The translations under genes were made by a program, and so were the position numbers. The notes beneath the pieces were generated by a model. That model did not search any database. It was given only the letters and a program-made list of their open reading frames with translations, and was not told the origin of the DNA. Shown here piece by piece: positions 7,856 to 17,101 of a stretch of 64,000 bases of DNA. The stretch is taken from contig NZ_VCNG01000010.1 in the NCBI RefSeq assembly GCF_006227205.1, positions 210,253 through 274,252 on the forward strand, given 5' to 3'. The stretch is from Pseudomonas sp. ICMP22404 (lineage in GTDB: Bacteria; Pseudomonadota; Gammaproteobacteria; Pseudomonadales; Pseudomonadaceae). The first letter of the stretch is position 1. Each line of letters begins with the position of its first letter.

Positions 7856-8782
7856 TCAGTCGCGATAGAGAATCGCAGAGCCCCATGACAGGCCGACACC
7901 GAAACCACTGATTGCCACACGTTTCCAGCTGGCATCCAGGGCGTGTTTTTCCAACAGCAGTGGAATGCTCGAGGACACGGTATTTCCGGTCTCCACCATG
8001 TCCTTGATGAATTTCTCGGGCTTGTCTTCAAAACGTCGCGCCACGGCATCGACAATCGCCGCGCTGCCCTGGTGAATGCAGAACGCGTCGATGTCATCGG
8101 GCTGCAGTGACGATTCGCTCAACAACTCATGCAAGTGGGCCGGCACTTTCAACAAGGCAAAGTTGAACACCTGGCGTCCGTTCATGAAAAACACACCGTC
8201 ACTGACCTTCAGGTGCGGCGCACCGGAACCGTCGGTGCCAAACTTGGCCTTGCCCAGTTGCCAGAGTGCCTCCTCACCCATCCAGGTCGCAGTGGCAGCG
8301 TCACCGAACAACATGGTGGTGTTGCGATCTTCCGGGTCGACGATCTTCGAATAGGGATCGGCCGTCACCAGCAGGCCATTCTTCAGCCCTGCCGCCTCCA
8401 TGAAGCCTTTCAAGGCATAAATGCCGTACACATAGCCCGAGCAACCCAGGGAGATGTCGAACGCCGCGACATGGGTCGGCAGGCCCAGCTTGTCCTGCAC
8501 GATGGCGGCGGTATGAGGCAACCCTTCCTCGTCACCGTTCTGAGTGACGACGATCAGCGCATCGATCGATTCGCGCTTGAGCTCGGGATTGCTGGCGAAC
8601 AACGCATTCACCGCTTCAACACACAGGTCCGAGGTTTCCTGCTCGGCGCTTTTGCGCGGCAGGAACGCCGAACCGATCTTTCCGAGGATGAATTCTTCAT
8701 CCTTCTCGAACTTGGCACCCTGAGCGTAGTTATCCACACCAGCGGTCGGCACGTAACTCGCTATGCTTTTTATGCCAATCAT
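7856..8782 (-). CDS. 3-oxoacyl-ACP synthase III (FabH-like) of the flagellin glycosylation island
   Basis: KAS III fold enzyme, 308 residues from the ATG at 8782; an adjacent ATG at 8785 is equally possible, and the longer open frame upstream has no family similarity. The Cys-His-Asn triad is visible: Cys in SLGCSGYVYG, His in FCIHQGS, Asn in ETGNTVSSSIP. A FabH-like gene also lies next to fgt1/fgt2 in the P. syringae flagellin island, where the glycan carries a 3-hydroxybutyryl-type acyl group. The inferred role is supply of an acyl thioester for sugar N- or O-acylation rather than housekeeping fatty acid initiation. It is the last gene of the island. Confidence 0.88.
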   Translation of the reverse strand: MIGIKSIASYVPTAGVDNYAQGAKFEKDEEFILGKIGSAFLPRKSAEQETSDLCVEAVNALFASNPELKRESIDALIVVTQNGDEEGLPHTAAIVQDKLGLPTHVAAFDISLGCSGYVYGIYALKGFMEAAGLKNGLLVTADPYSKIVDPEDRNTTMLFGDAATATWMGEEALWQLGKAKFGTDGSGAPHLKVSDGVFFMNGRQVFNFALLKVPAHLHELLSESSLQPDDIDAFCIHQGSAAIVDAVARRFEDKPEKFIKDMVETGNTVSSSIPLLLEKHALDASWKRVAISGFGVGLSWGSAILYRD

Positions 8783-9023
8783 CATGGCTTCCCGATCATA
8801 AATAGCTACTGAATATGTACCCCAAAAACGCGGCGGGGGTGCGTCATAACGATTGAACCGCGGAGCTGAACACGACACTCGATGAGCTGAACGCGCCTTC
8901 AGTCCGAGGAACACAATACATTGAAGATGCACTTTGTGACCTATGCGTCACGCCGTTTTACTCATGAAATGATTTATCTGGCCTCATGAGCCCGGATTTC
9001 GACGAGAGACAAACCTGCGAATT

Positions 9024-10070
9024 TCAGTGATTTTCCCGAATCCATCTGGCCGTGCTGTCGATGGACTGATCCAGCGAGGTCCAGTCATCAAGACCCAGTC
9101 CCCTGGCTTTTTCAATGTCGGGTACGTAGTAGGAACGTGCCTGCGTCGCCTCGTCGACACCCAGAACCTTCACCTGTTTGCCCGGTGAGATACGGTCGAC
9201 GACCTTGCAGGCCAACTCGGCGATTGTCAGTCCTTTGTCAGAGCCTACGTTATAAGCATTAGAGGCGGCGCCTCGGACCAGCAACGTCAGCAACCAGACC
9301 GCCAGATCAGCACCATGAAGGTAACTTCGCACGGCGCGCCCACTGGAGTGAAGCAGCAGCTCGTCCTTCCACAGGGCATCTCTAACGAAGTTACCGATGG
9401 CGAAATGCGCATCCAGCGCTATTCCCGGCCCGGAAAAAGCAAAACAACGGGCCAGGACGATCTCCAGCCCGTGCTTTTGGGCATAGATGGCGGCCAGAGT
9501 CTCCTGGGCGCGCTTGGCCTCGGCATAGGCGCTGCCGGCCAGATGGCTGGGGCAGGACGACGGGCTGCTTTCTGTCACCGGATGACCAAATTCAAGAGGC
9601 CCGTATTGCGCCCCGGTCCCGGTAAAAAGAATGCGCCGGGTCCCCGTTCGTACCGCCAGATCGAGGATATGACGGGCGCCGCCCAGGATGGTGTCGTAAA
9701 TGCGTAGAAGGTCGGCATGGGCACCGGCCAAGGTATCGGTGGCGGCATGTATCACCAGATCGAACCGTGCCCCCGGCGCGATATCCAGGGGTGCCTGGAC
9801 GTCATGCTGCAACCATTTGATCCAACCCGAACCGACATACTCGGGATATTCGGACAGAAACGCCTGCGGCGAGCGGGACACCGCTGTTACTTCAATGCTC
9901 GCGCCGCCCTGATTCAGATGGGCAAGCGTGGCGAGCAACCATTTACCGAAGAACCCCGTGCAGCCGGTAAGTAAAATGCGCTGACCAACCAGCAGCTCCC
10001 GAGGTTCAAGATAACGGGCGACTCGCTGGATATCCGCAGCGACGACGGACGATTCGAGACTCACCCGCAT
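9024..10070 (-). CDS. NAD(P)-dependent epimerase/dehydratase or 4-ketoreductase (extended SDR)
   Basis: Nucleotide-sugar-modifying enzyme, 348 residues from the ATG at 10070, which lies 2 bp after the preceding glycosyltransferase stop (coupled). Rossmann motif TGCTGFFG near residue 35, and a catalytic Tyr-Lys pair in SAYAEAKRAQE with upstream Ser/Thr (FTGTGAQYG). The C-terminal sugar-binding part has RSYLHGADLAVWLL and NVGSDKGLTI. By context it may reduce or epimerise the product of the RfbFGH/ThDP route, as YerF does for yersiniose or RfbS/RfbJ do for paratose/abequose. The exact reaction cannot be read from the sequence. Confidence 0.85.
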   Translation of the reverse strand: MRVSLESSVVAADIQRVARYLEPRELLVGQRILLTGCTGFFGKWLLATLAHLNQGGASIEVTAVSRSPQAFLSEYPEYVGSGWIKWLQHDVQAPLDIAPGARFDLVIHAATDTLAGAHADLLRIYDTILGGARHILDLAVRTGTRRILFTGTGAQYGPLEFGHPVTESSPSSCPSHLAGSAYAEAKRAQETLAAIYAQKHGLEIVLARCFAFSGPGIALDAHFAIGNFVRDALWKDELLLHSSGRAVRSYLHGADLAVWLLTLLVRGAASNAYNVGSDKGLTIAELACKVVDRISPGKQVKVLGVDEATQARSYYVPDIEKARGLGLDDWTSLDQSIDSTARWIRENH

Positions 10071-10072
10071 GA

Positions 10073-13000
10073 TCAATGGCCCAGCCAGCTGTCGCGCCAC
10101 GCCGCCAGTGCGACGCCATTGAGCATCCAATCCTGGCGTATACAAGTCTGTAGCGCATCACCAAGCGCCGCTGCGGCATCGAGGTCCTGGACGTGGGCGC
10201 GGATAGCATCGACCCATGTATCGAAGCGGTTCTCCACGCGTTTGGCGGGCAAGTCACCGCGATAGGCTTCGATATCGGAGCAGATGACTGGCACGCCACA
10301 CGCCCCGAACTCCAGCAACCGACCGTTGCCCTTGCAACGATTGAACAAGGTATCCTCAAGCGGCGCCAAGGCCAGATCGAGGTTCAGCGAAGCCAGCTTG
10401 GACGGGTATGCATCCACCGCGACCGCATCGTGGTGCTCACGAATGAAAGGACGCAGATGGGCTGGACAGGTTCCCAGTATCACCCAGTCGACTTCGTCGG
10501 CCAGTTCCTTGATGACATTGGCAAGCATTTCCAGCTCACCGATATTGTGCAGACTGCCGACCCAACCGACTCGTGGCTTATCCGCGCAACGACGCCCTCC
10601 TTGCAGACCTTCCCAGTCGCGGGGATCGAGCCGGGTCGGCACAATCCTGATGTCCGCATTGAAACCGTCAAAAACCTGGGCCATGAAATCGGTGGAAACC
10701 ACTAACCGATCCATGTGGGAAAGGCCTTGGCGCAGAGCCCCGAGTACGTCCGTCGGCAGCAGTCGATAATGCGGACTCTTGGGCGACAAGTTGGGCAGGT
10801 ACAGATCCAGGTCAAAGACTTTGAAGCAACGAGCAAATGCCTTTACCTGGCGCAGGGTTTCCAACTGCTCGGTATTTACATACTGTTGAACCAAGAGCAC
10901 GTCCGGGTTGTACCGCGCGATATCCACCACTGACAGCGCCTGGCTGGACAGCGCCCCATCCAGCATCCCCGCCTCACGCAAGGCATTGAACGGTTGGACA
11001 ATCCGCTGCCGGGCGCTGTCCGGTTCGCCTGCTGCATGGGCTAGAACCGTAGGCAGCGAGGCAAAGCTCGATAACGGACGCCAGGACAACGACGACTCGA
11101 CGACATGGAACGCTCGCTCGGGCGCCAATGAAAAATTCGGGTTGTAGGCACGATCCAGGGCCAGCGTCGGCAGCCAGCGCTGGTAGAGACGGTCCAGTTG
11201 CACCGGGGTCGCCTCCACTGCCGGGGATTCGCCGATCAACAGTTTTACCCGCGGCGTCCACACGTTCAGATAACCCGCCTGCTGAAGCTTCAGACACAGG
11301 TCCACATCCGCCCAGGGTGCCAGCTCCTCGTCGAAACCGCCCACGGCGGCAAACAATTCCTGTCGCACCATCAGGCATTGTCCGCTTAGCGCCGAGTAGT
11401 TCTGGTCGACTTGCAAACGTTGCATGTAGCCATCCCCGTCACCGGGCATCCGGGCAAAAGGACTGGCCACCGTCCCGCCTGAGCCCAGCACCAGCCCGGC
11501 ATGGCGAACGGTGCCATCGCCAGCGATCAGCTTGGCGCCGACGCTACCCACTTCAGGACGCATGGCATGGTTGAGCAACTGCTCCAGCCAGCCACCGGTA
11601 AGCACGCCGATGCCGGCATCCAGGAACAGCAGGAACTCACCACGCGCTTCCTCCACGGCCTGGTTCCGAATCACTTCGGGTGAAAGCCCGGCAGGGAATC
11701 GCAGCACCCGCAGATGGCCGACCCCCAACTGTTCGATGCCTGACAACCAGCTGCACATCGCCGCGTCTTCATTGCCACGGTCCAGCAACAGCAACTCATA
11801 ATTGCCGTAGCCGGTGTTCTCCAGCAGGCTATCCACGCAACGCTGCACATACGTCAGTTGTCCGTCCGCCAGGATCAGAATGCTGACCGCAGGTGCGACC
11901 GCATGGCCGTAATCCACCTCATAGCGCCCTGGTAGCCTGGAGTTGACCTGGGGCGCCGTAAATCCACGAGTACGTAAATGGCGCTCGATGACTGCCCGCT
12001 CCTGAGGATTGTCCTCAAGCAACAGCACGTCGCCGACGACCAGCGGCTCGCTCATGTGCCCCAAGCCTTCAAACCCGGCCGTCTCGATCATGCGCAGAAT
12101 GTATTCGAGCTCGAAGGCCGCAGGAAACTCGGTCGCAAAGCCTCCCATTGCCTGCCAGACATCGCGACGCAACAGCCAATGCCTCGCCATGCAGGCTGGG
12201 AAACTGAGCAGCAGGTCAAGGTTGATATCCGGACGCAGCGCCAGCTTCAGGTTGCCATCCTCGAAGCGCATGACCTCGTCGGCGCAGATCGCCCGGCAAT
12301 CGGGCGTAGCGGTCAACTCCAGCACCGCACTGAGCAGGCCACCGGCCGTGAAGGTTTCACCGGCCCGGACAATGATGAACACATCAAAGGCCTGTTCGTT
12401 GATCACTCGGTTCAAGGTGGCGACCGTGTCGAGCGAGTCGAGCCGGAAAACCCGCTTGTCGTCGCAGGGAATGTCGGCAGCGGTCAATACTGCCGGCTGC
12501 AATATGGCGGGCAGGCCTTCATGTTGCGCCAGGCTTTCGAGGGTATCGTTCAGACGCTGGAGCTCACCGTCCGGATCCAGGATGACCACTCCGAGAACAG
12601 GCACCTGGCTACGTTTCAGGTATTCATCGATCAACAGTCGCTGCACGGCGTTTGGCTGGCGGGCTGCCAGCCAATGAGCGTCCTGGTTCTTGTCGGGACG
12701 CTGCGCATAGGCCACCACGGCGTCCTGGGTGACCTCGATGAAGTGATCGAGCGAAGCCCAAAAGTTTTCCTGGTGTCGCAACAGACTCTGTCGCAACAGC
12801 GGCAGGGTTTGGCGCGCCGTTTCGATGGCCTGCGGTGTATTGCCCCAGGCTACGCCGTAGCTGTTGTTTTCATGATTGGACAGCGGCCGGGGGGCGTATT
12901 GGCTAGGGATCACCACTGCCACACAGCCGCACAACGCCGCTTCAGCGGCCAACCCCGAGGGTTCCGAACAATAGAAAAATTCGCATTGCTGGAAAACCGC

Positions 13001-13582
13001 CGCCAACGCCTCCCAGGAGGCCGGGCTTCCCGGAGTGATTTCTATCGAATCCGGGCCCAGCAATGCTGGGTCGATGAGTGCCGTGCCCTGCCGGCCCTGG
13101 TAGTAGCAGATCTTGCCTGGAATACGCTGGGCCGGGTCCGTCGGTGGACAGAAGATGCTGATGTTGACAGCCGGCATGTACAACACACGATCCTGTGCCA
13201 TACCCGGTTGCAGCAACTCACGCGTGTAGGAAAACAGGATGTCGTTATCGTCGTAGGGGCTGACGGCCCGAAGAAAACCGGGCTGGTTGAGCAGGTAGCG
13301 TACGACTACGTTACCGCCCATGGGATTGCCGTCCACGACTTCAGGATAGATGATGATCGGCTCGATTTTCTGCGCTTTGTGCAAAGCGGTGACATCATTG
13401 GTCAGGCGTGGCGTCATCAGGCGGGGGTTGCCGACCGCCGCAGAAATGTAGGCCTCATAGCCGGAACGAACCAACGCATCGCAGAGCATGTGCAGCACAC
13501 GAATACCAGCCGAGTTGCGCCGGTAATCGGGCGCCAGGATGTAATAGGGGCTCGGCCTTTCGGCAAATAACGAACGATGCAT
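10073..13582 (-). CDS. Large multidomain glycosyltransferase (Fgt-like; GT2 plus C-terminal GT-B)
   Basis: 1169 residues from the ATG at 13582, chosen because AGGAG precedes it by 6 nt; the upstream extension overlaps a REP half. The N-terminal part resembles GT-B glycosyltransferases (PYYILAPDYRRNSAGIRVLH). Two GT2-type segments follow in the middle; the second starts near AVSILILADGQLTYVQ and contains LLNHAMRPEVGSVGAK. A C-terminal GT4-like module has VGWVGSLHNIGELEML and GRLLEFGACGVPVICSD. Size and setting match Fgt1/Fgt2 of P. syringae, which glycosylate flagellin. It is paralogous to the genes at 26323-29244 and 29319-32897. Confidence 0.88.
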   Translation of the reverse strand: MHRSLFAERPSPYYILAPDYRRNSAGIRVLHMLCDALVRSGYEAYISAAVGNPRLMTPRLTNDVTALHKAQKIEPIIIYPEVVDGNPMGGNVVVRYLLNQPGFLRAVSPYDDNDILFSYTRELLQPGMAQDRVLYMPAVNISIFCPPTDPAQRIPGKICYYQGRQGTALIDPALLGPDSIEITPGSPASWEALAAVFQQCEFFYCSEPSGLAAEAALCGCVAVVIPSQYAPRPLSNHENNSYGVAWGNTPQAIETARQTLPLLRQSLLRHQENFWASLDHFIEVTQDAVVAYAQRPDKNQDAHWLAARQPNAVQRLLIDEYLKRSQVPVLGVVILDPDGELQRLNDTLESLAQHEGLPAILQPAVLTAADIPCDDKRVFRLDSLDTVATLNRVINEQAFDVFIIVRAGETFTAGGLLSAVLELTATPDCRAICADEVMRFEDGNLKLALRPDINLDLLLSFPACMARHWLLRRDVWQAMGGFATEFPAAFELEYILRMIETAGFEGLGHMSEPLVVGDVLLLEDNPQERAVIERHLRTRGFTAPQVNSRLPGRYEVDYGHAVAPAVSILILADGQLTYVQRCVDSLLENTGYGNYELLLLDRGNEDAAMCSWLSGIEQLGVGHLRVLRFPAGLSPEVIRNQAVEEARGEFLLFLDAGIGVLTGGWLEQLLNHAMRPEVGSVGAKLIAGDGTVRHAGLVLGSGGTVASPFARMPGDGDGYMQRLQVDQNYSALSGQCLMVRQELFAAVGGFDEELAPWADVDLCLKLQQAGYLNVWTPRVKLLIGESPAVEATPVQLDRLYQRWLPTLALDRAYNPNFSLAPERAFHVVESSLSWRPLSSFASLPTVLAHAAGEPDSARQRIVQPFNALREAGMLDGALSSQALSVVDIARYNPDVLLVQQYVNTEQLETLRQVKAFARCFKVFDLDLYLPNLSPKSPHYRLLPTDVLGALRQGLSHMDRLVVSTDFMAQVFDGFNADIRIVPTRLDPRDWEGLQGGRRCADKPRVGWVGSLHNIGELEMLANVIKELADEVDWVILGTCPAHLRPFIREHHDAVAVDAYPSKLASLNLDLALAPLEDTLFNRCKGNGRLLEFGACGVPVICSDIEAYRGDLPAKRVENRFDTWVDAIRAHVQDLDAAAALGDALQTCIRQDWMLNGVALAAWRDSWLGH

Positions 13583-13649
13583 CAAACACTCCTGACGTTC
13601 TGAAGCCACATGGAAACCACAAGTCATTATCTGGATAGGTGATTTCCCC

Positions 13650-13692
13650 TTTGTGGCGAGGGGAGTTATTACCAATGGGTCGCGAAGCGGTT
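13650..13692. repeat. Single family A REP half
   Basis: One copy, TTGTGGCGAGGGGAGTTATT, without a recognisable inverted partner, in the 114-bp gap between the LicD-like gene and the multidomain glycosyltransferase. It may partly separate the rfb-type operon from the last three island genes. Confidence 0.6.
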
Positions 13693-13696
13693 CCGA

Positions 13697-14614
13697 TCAG
13701 AGTTGTCTGATCGAATTATCGTAATGCTCGAACACCACTTCACCGGAATGGTTGTAATCGGCAAACGACATGTCCTTTTTCGGCACGCGCCAGTCACCAT
13801 AGACAAAGTCCAGGTAACCGAAGGCATCGTTGGGGGCCTTCAACGAAGCACCGAACAGTTGGATGGCATCGAAGCCGTCGAAATGCACTTGCGGGCAGAA
13901 CCATTCGGGCATGGCACCGATCACTACCGCCGAACCGTCGCGGCGCACGCGCCGGGCAATGTCGGTTTCGAACGGGATAATCTCGTCGGCCCCTTCGGCA
14001 TTGTCACAGGTAATCCGGATGGCGAAATCAAAACCGTGGGTGGCGATCAATTCGATGTTCCATACCACGCCATCACGCTGCGGCAGACGCTGCTTATTGC
14101 CACGCACCAGTGTCACCAGCGCCTCGAACTGAACATCGTTGACCGAAAAGTCGATGTCGTCGTCCCAGGCGATGAAATCACCCTCGCGCAACGCCCCCAA
14201 CAGCGTGCCGAAATCCAGATACAAATCGATGCCGGCGGCGTCAGTCAGTGCGCCGAGGGTCACCACCAATTCTTCGGCGATGGATTTGGTCGGCGGATGG
14301 GAAAACGGATGCACATCGCGCATGCCCTTCATCTCGCGCTTGCCGGGAATGACCGTGGGTATGTCACCCAGCCCCAGGGTTTCGAGCTGGCCCAGGATGC
14401 TTTGCGACCAGACACTGGTGATGACGATCGCATCGCAACCACTGGCGGCAATCTGATCGGCCGCAATCACCGGATAACCGAAAAATGCCTGCCCCTGCTT
14501 CTGTGGATCATTGTCGACGATTGCCAGAATATCCAGATCGCGGTTCTGTTCGATGAACAGCCCGCCACTCTTGCCCGCACCGAACAGAATGAGTTTCTTA
14601 CCTTGCAGATCCAT
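13697..14614 (-). CDS. LicD-family protein with N-terminal Rossmann-like domain
   Basis: 305 residues from the ATG at 14614 (GGGGAAGG just upstream). Residues 1-95 form a nucleotide-binding-like domain (LILFGAGKSGGLFIEQN, VDNDPQKQG) similar to the N-terminal domain of PglD-type sugar enzymes. The rest matches the LicD nucleotidyltransferase/phosphotransferase fold: DLYLDFGTLLGALREGDFI followed by WDDDIDFSV, with the catalytic acidic cluster. LicD proteins transfer phosphocholine or related groups onto glycans. The FkbM-like protein two genes upstream has the same kind of N-terminal domain. Substrate unknown. Confidence 0.8.
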   Translation of the reverse strand: MDLQGKKLILFGAGKSGGLFIEQNRDLDILAIVDNDPQKQGQAFFGYPVIAADQIAASGCDAIVITSVWSQSILGQLETLGLGDIPTVIPGKREMKGMRDVHPFSHPPTKSIAEELVVTLGALTDAAGIDLYLDFGTLLGALREGDFIAWDDDIDFSVNDVQFEALVTLVRGNKQRLPQRDGVVWNIELIATHGFDFAIRITCDNAEGADEIIPFETDIARRVRRDGSAVVIGAMPEWFCPQVHFDGFDAIQLFGASLKAPNDAFGYLDFVYGDWRVPKKDMSFADYNHSGEVVFEHYDNSIRQL

Positions 14615-14652
14615 GATGCCTTCCCCGGATGCGCCCATGCGCCTCAACGATG

Positions 14653-15285
14653 CTATTTTTTCAGTGCGACGCAGCGGCCGACCTTGGCATCTTCGTCACG
14701 AAACTTCGCCAGGCCGCGGCCTTCGATCTGGTACGTCACATGAAAGCCGGCGCGCTCGATGTCCGCCACCATGACCCGATGATCCACGTAACGCCGGTAG
14801 TGGTCGGTGCCAAAGATCTTTTCCTGTTCGGCATCGTCGGTCGTGCGGTATTCGAAAAACACCTGGCTTTGCGCAGGCAGTAGTACGCTGAGCAGATCCA
14901 GGAATGCGCCGGCCTCGTTCTCATCGATCGCATGAAGGAAAAACCGCGCGTACACCGCCACCTTGCGCTTGTTCTCCAGAAATCCTTTGATCTCGTCCCT
15001 GGCGGCGCCGGCCAGGCACTGCACGTAACGTGTATGTTCGTGAGCGCTGCGCGAACGACATAGCTCAATGGCCTCCACAGACGCATCGAGCCCAAGCAGA
15101 TCGAAGCCACAGGCGGCGAAAAACTCGCTGTCGCGGCCATTGCCGCAACCGAACTCGATCACACCGTCGACATCGGTCAATTCATTGACGGCGAACGCCG
15201 CGAATTGCGACGGGTAAGCCGGCGCACCTCTTTTGCGACTACTGTAGAACGAATCCCAATAGCTCGATTTTTCTACTTGGCTCAT
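14653..15285 (-). CDS. Class I SAM-dependent methyltransferase
   Basis: 210 residues, cytoplasmic. Motif I EFGCGNGRDSEFF binds S-adenosylmethionine and the acidic end of strand 2 is GLDAS. It starts YWDSFYSSRKR, as in small sugar or natural-product methyltransferases. It overlaps the upstream FkbM-like gene by 4 bp (ATGA), so the two are co-translated. It probably methylates a nucleotide sugar or glycan hydroxyl or amine; the acceptor cannot be told from sequence. Confidence 0.85.
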   Translation of the reverse strand: MSQVEKSSYWDSFYSSRKRGAPAYPSQFAAFAVNELTDVDGVIEFGCGNGRDSEFFAACGFDLLGLDASVEAIELCRSRSAHEHTRYVQCLAGAARDEIKGFLENKRKVAVYARFFLHAIDENEAGAFLDLLSVLLPAQSQVFFEYRTTDDAEQEKIFGTDHYRRYVDHRVMVADIERAGFHVTYQIEGRGLAKFRDEDAKVGRCVALKK

Positions 15286-16346
15286 TGCGCAACCTCAAGA
15301 CTGTTTACGGCGTACAACACGGTGTCAAAGCTGCTGTGGGCATGGCAACGCAGATAATAACGGTATGGCAAGCCATAGCCCTGCAATTGCTCGAAGATGC
15401 TCCACAGATGCTCCGCCCGGTGATAAATGCTGATGGCCAGGTTCGGCCGGTATTGGTTCAGCATGTTCCTGGCGCCTTCCAACGCCGCGGGCTCTTCGCC
15501 TTCGATGTCCATTTTGATCAGGTTCGGAGCAAAGCCTGGCAACGCATCGTCCAGGCGCACACATGTCACCGTTTCCCCACCCGACTCAACCAGATGCCCA
15601 CCTGCTCCCAGGGCGCCGTCGAAGCCGATACGCCGGTTGCCGTCAGAAACGCCACAAGGAAAATTCACCGCGTGCAGGTCACTCAGGTTCGGCACCAGCA
15701 CTGCATAGTTCTCAAGGTTCGGCTCGAAACTGGCAACAGCTTCAAAGACCAGCCCCGCACTGCGCATTTCCTGAACGGTGTCGCCGGTATAAGCCCCGCA
15801 ATCGACAAAACGCAGCGGCTGTGGCCAGTTCGGAAGATCCTCGGGAAAATACTGCCGGGGCGAGGGCGAAGGTAACCGCGAATAGTCACCCGAGATGCGG
15901 AACTCGACGATTCGGTCCAGCAATTGCCGGCTGGTCTCGTCAGCCAGATGCTCGCGCAGATTGGCGATCCGTTCAGCGTGAGCTTCGTAATAACGCGGGT
16001 CTACCAACCAGTAACGAAACGGCTGTCTTTCAGGGAAGTGCCGCACGAACTCCACAAGACTGACCACCCGGCCGTAGCCCAGCGCTTGCAGCTGGCTGAC
16101 CACTTCGCCGACATCCACGTAATTATTGAACAGACCGATAATCACACAGGCACTGGCTGGGTCGTGCCCGAGAGCCCAATCCCGGGCATTGGCAACAGGG
16201 ATGCCATCGACTTGTTCCAGGGACGCATCACGATCCAGAAACGCGCTGATTCCGATGCCCTGCTCTGCCAGATAAGCCTGGACCCGCTGTCCAGCCAGAC
16301 GGGCACCGTAGACCAGCACATGTTCGAAGCGTTGGCTTTCAAACAT
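15282..16346 (-). CDS. FkbM-family methyltransferase with N-terminal Rossmann-like domain
   Basis: 354 residues from the ATG at 16346. Residues 1-75 are a nucleotide-binding-like domain (VLVYGARLAGQRVQAYL, SAFLDRDASLEQVDG) related to that of the LicD-like protein. The C-terminal half is an FkbM methyltransferase: FVDCGAYTGDTVQEM as SAM motif I and LIKMDIEGEEPAALEGA as the FkbM signature. These enzymes O-methylate sugars and polyketides. It overlaps the genes on both sides (8 bp with the TylF-like gene upstream, 4 bp downstream), indicating a tightly packed operon. Confidence 0.88.
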   Translation of the reverse strand: MFESQRFEHVLVYGARLAGQRVQAYLAEQGIGISAFLDRDASLEQVDGIPVANARDWALGHDPASACVIIGLFNNYVDVGEVVSQLQALGYGRVVSLVEFVRHFPERQPFRYWLVDPRYYEAHAERIANLREHLADETSRQLLDRIVEFRISGDYSRLPSPSPRQYFPEDLPNWPQPLRFVDCGAYTGDTVQEMRSAGLVFEAVASFEPNLENYAVLVPNLSDLHAVNFPCGVSDGNRRIGFDGALGAGGHLVESGGETVTCVRLDDALPGFAPNLIKMDIEGEEPAALEGARNMLNQYRPNLAISIYHRAEHLWSIFEQLQGYGLPYRYYLRCHAHSSFDTVLYAVNSLEVAQ

Positions 16347-17100
16347 GGTGCTCTCCCGACGCCACCCGGATAAGCACGGCATGACCGTTGAGGTTGTGGA
16401 TAAAGCGGAAGTCGCGATTACCCTGCATGAACTCGTTGACCAGCCGGGTCACACCTTCGCAGCCATAGAAACCGTAATCGTCGAACACCACCACAGCACC
16501 GGGAGCCAGGCGCGGCAATGCCCATTCCAAGACACTGCGAGCCGACTCATAGACATCCACGTCGATGTGCAGGAAGGCCAGCCGCTGGCTGACATGCTCG
16601 GCATTGTGCTCCGGGAACATGCCTTCGAGGATCTGCACACGCTCGGTCACACCGCAGCGTGCCGCCAGTGCCTGGACACGCTGGATATCAGTGTCACTGT
16701 GTTCACCCCCGCTGTAGCCGGTATCCAGGTGACTGGCCTTCACCACACCGGTGAACGTATCGGCCAGAAACACCTTTCGACCCGGCCGCTGGCTTGCCAA
16801 CGCCAACAAACAACCCGAACCGCCTCGCCAGACCCCCACTTCCAGGAAGTCGCCTTCCAGGTCATCGAGTTGGCGGGCCAGGGACCAGAGTTCGAACAAT
16901 CGGTACTTGTCCACCAGGGTGTTGCGCTCGACCAAACCCAGAGCCTGCTCGAACGCGTGGTCCTGGCACCACGGCGCATAGCTCGAATATGGCAACAGCC
17001 GCTCATGGCGGATTTCCGGCGACTTGGCATGTGCCCAGGAAACCGTACCGCGCAAATAGCGATAGCTCAGGCCGGTCAGTTTTCTCTTCAACCAGGCCAT
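16339..17100 (-). CDS. TylF/MycF-type sugar O-methyltransferase
   Basis: 253 residues from the ATG at 17100, which lies 1 bp past the stop of the ThDP enzyme. TylF signatures: FLEVGVWRGGSGCLLAL (SAM binding), LADTFTGV, and the metal-binding acidic region LHIDVDVYESARSVLEWALP plus VFDDYGFYGCEGV. Family members 3-O-methylate deoxysugars of macrolides in a Mg2+-dependent way. Here it is probably one of three enzymes that methylate the island's sugars. Confidence 0.88.
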   Translation of the reverse strand: MAWLKRKLTGLSYRYLRGTVSWAHAKSPEIRHERLLPYSSYAPWCQDHAFEQALGLVERNTLVDKYRLFELWSLARQLDDLEGDFLEVGVWRGGSGCLLALASQRPGRKVFLADTFTGVVKASHLDTGYSGGEHSDTDIQRVQALAARCGVTERVQILEGMFPEHNAEHVSQRLAFLHIDVDVYESARSVLEWALPRLAPGAVVVFDDYGFYGCEGVTRLVNEFMQGNRDFRFIHNLNGHAVLIRVASGEHHV

Positions 17101-17101
17101 G

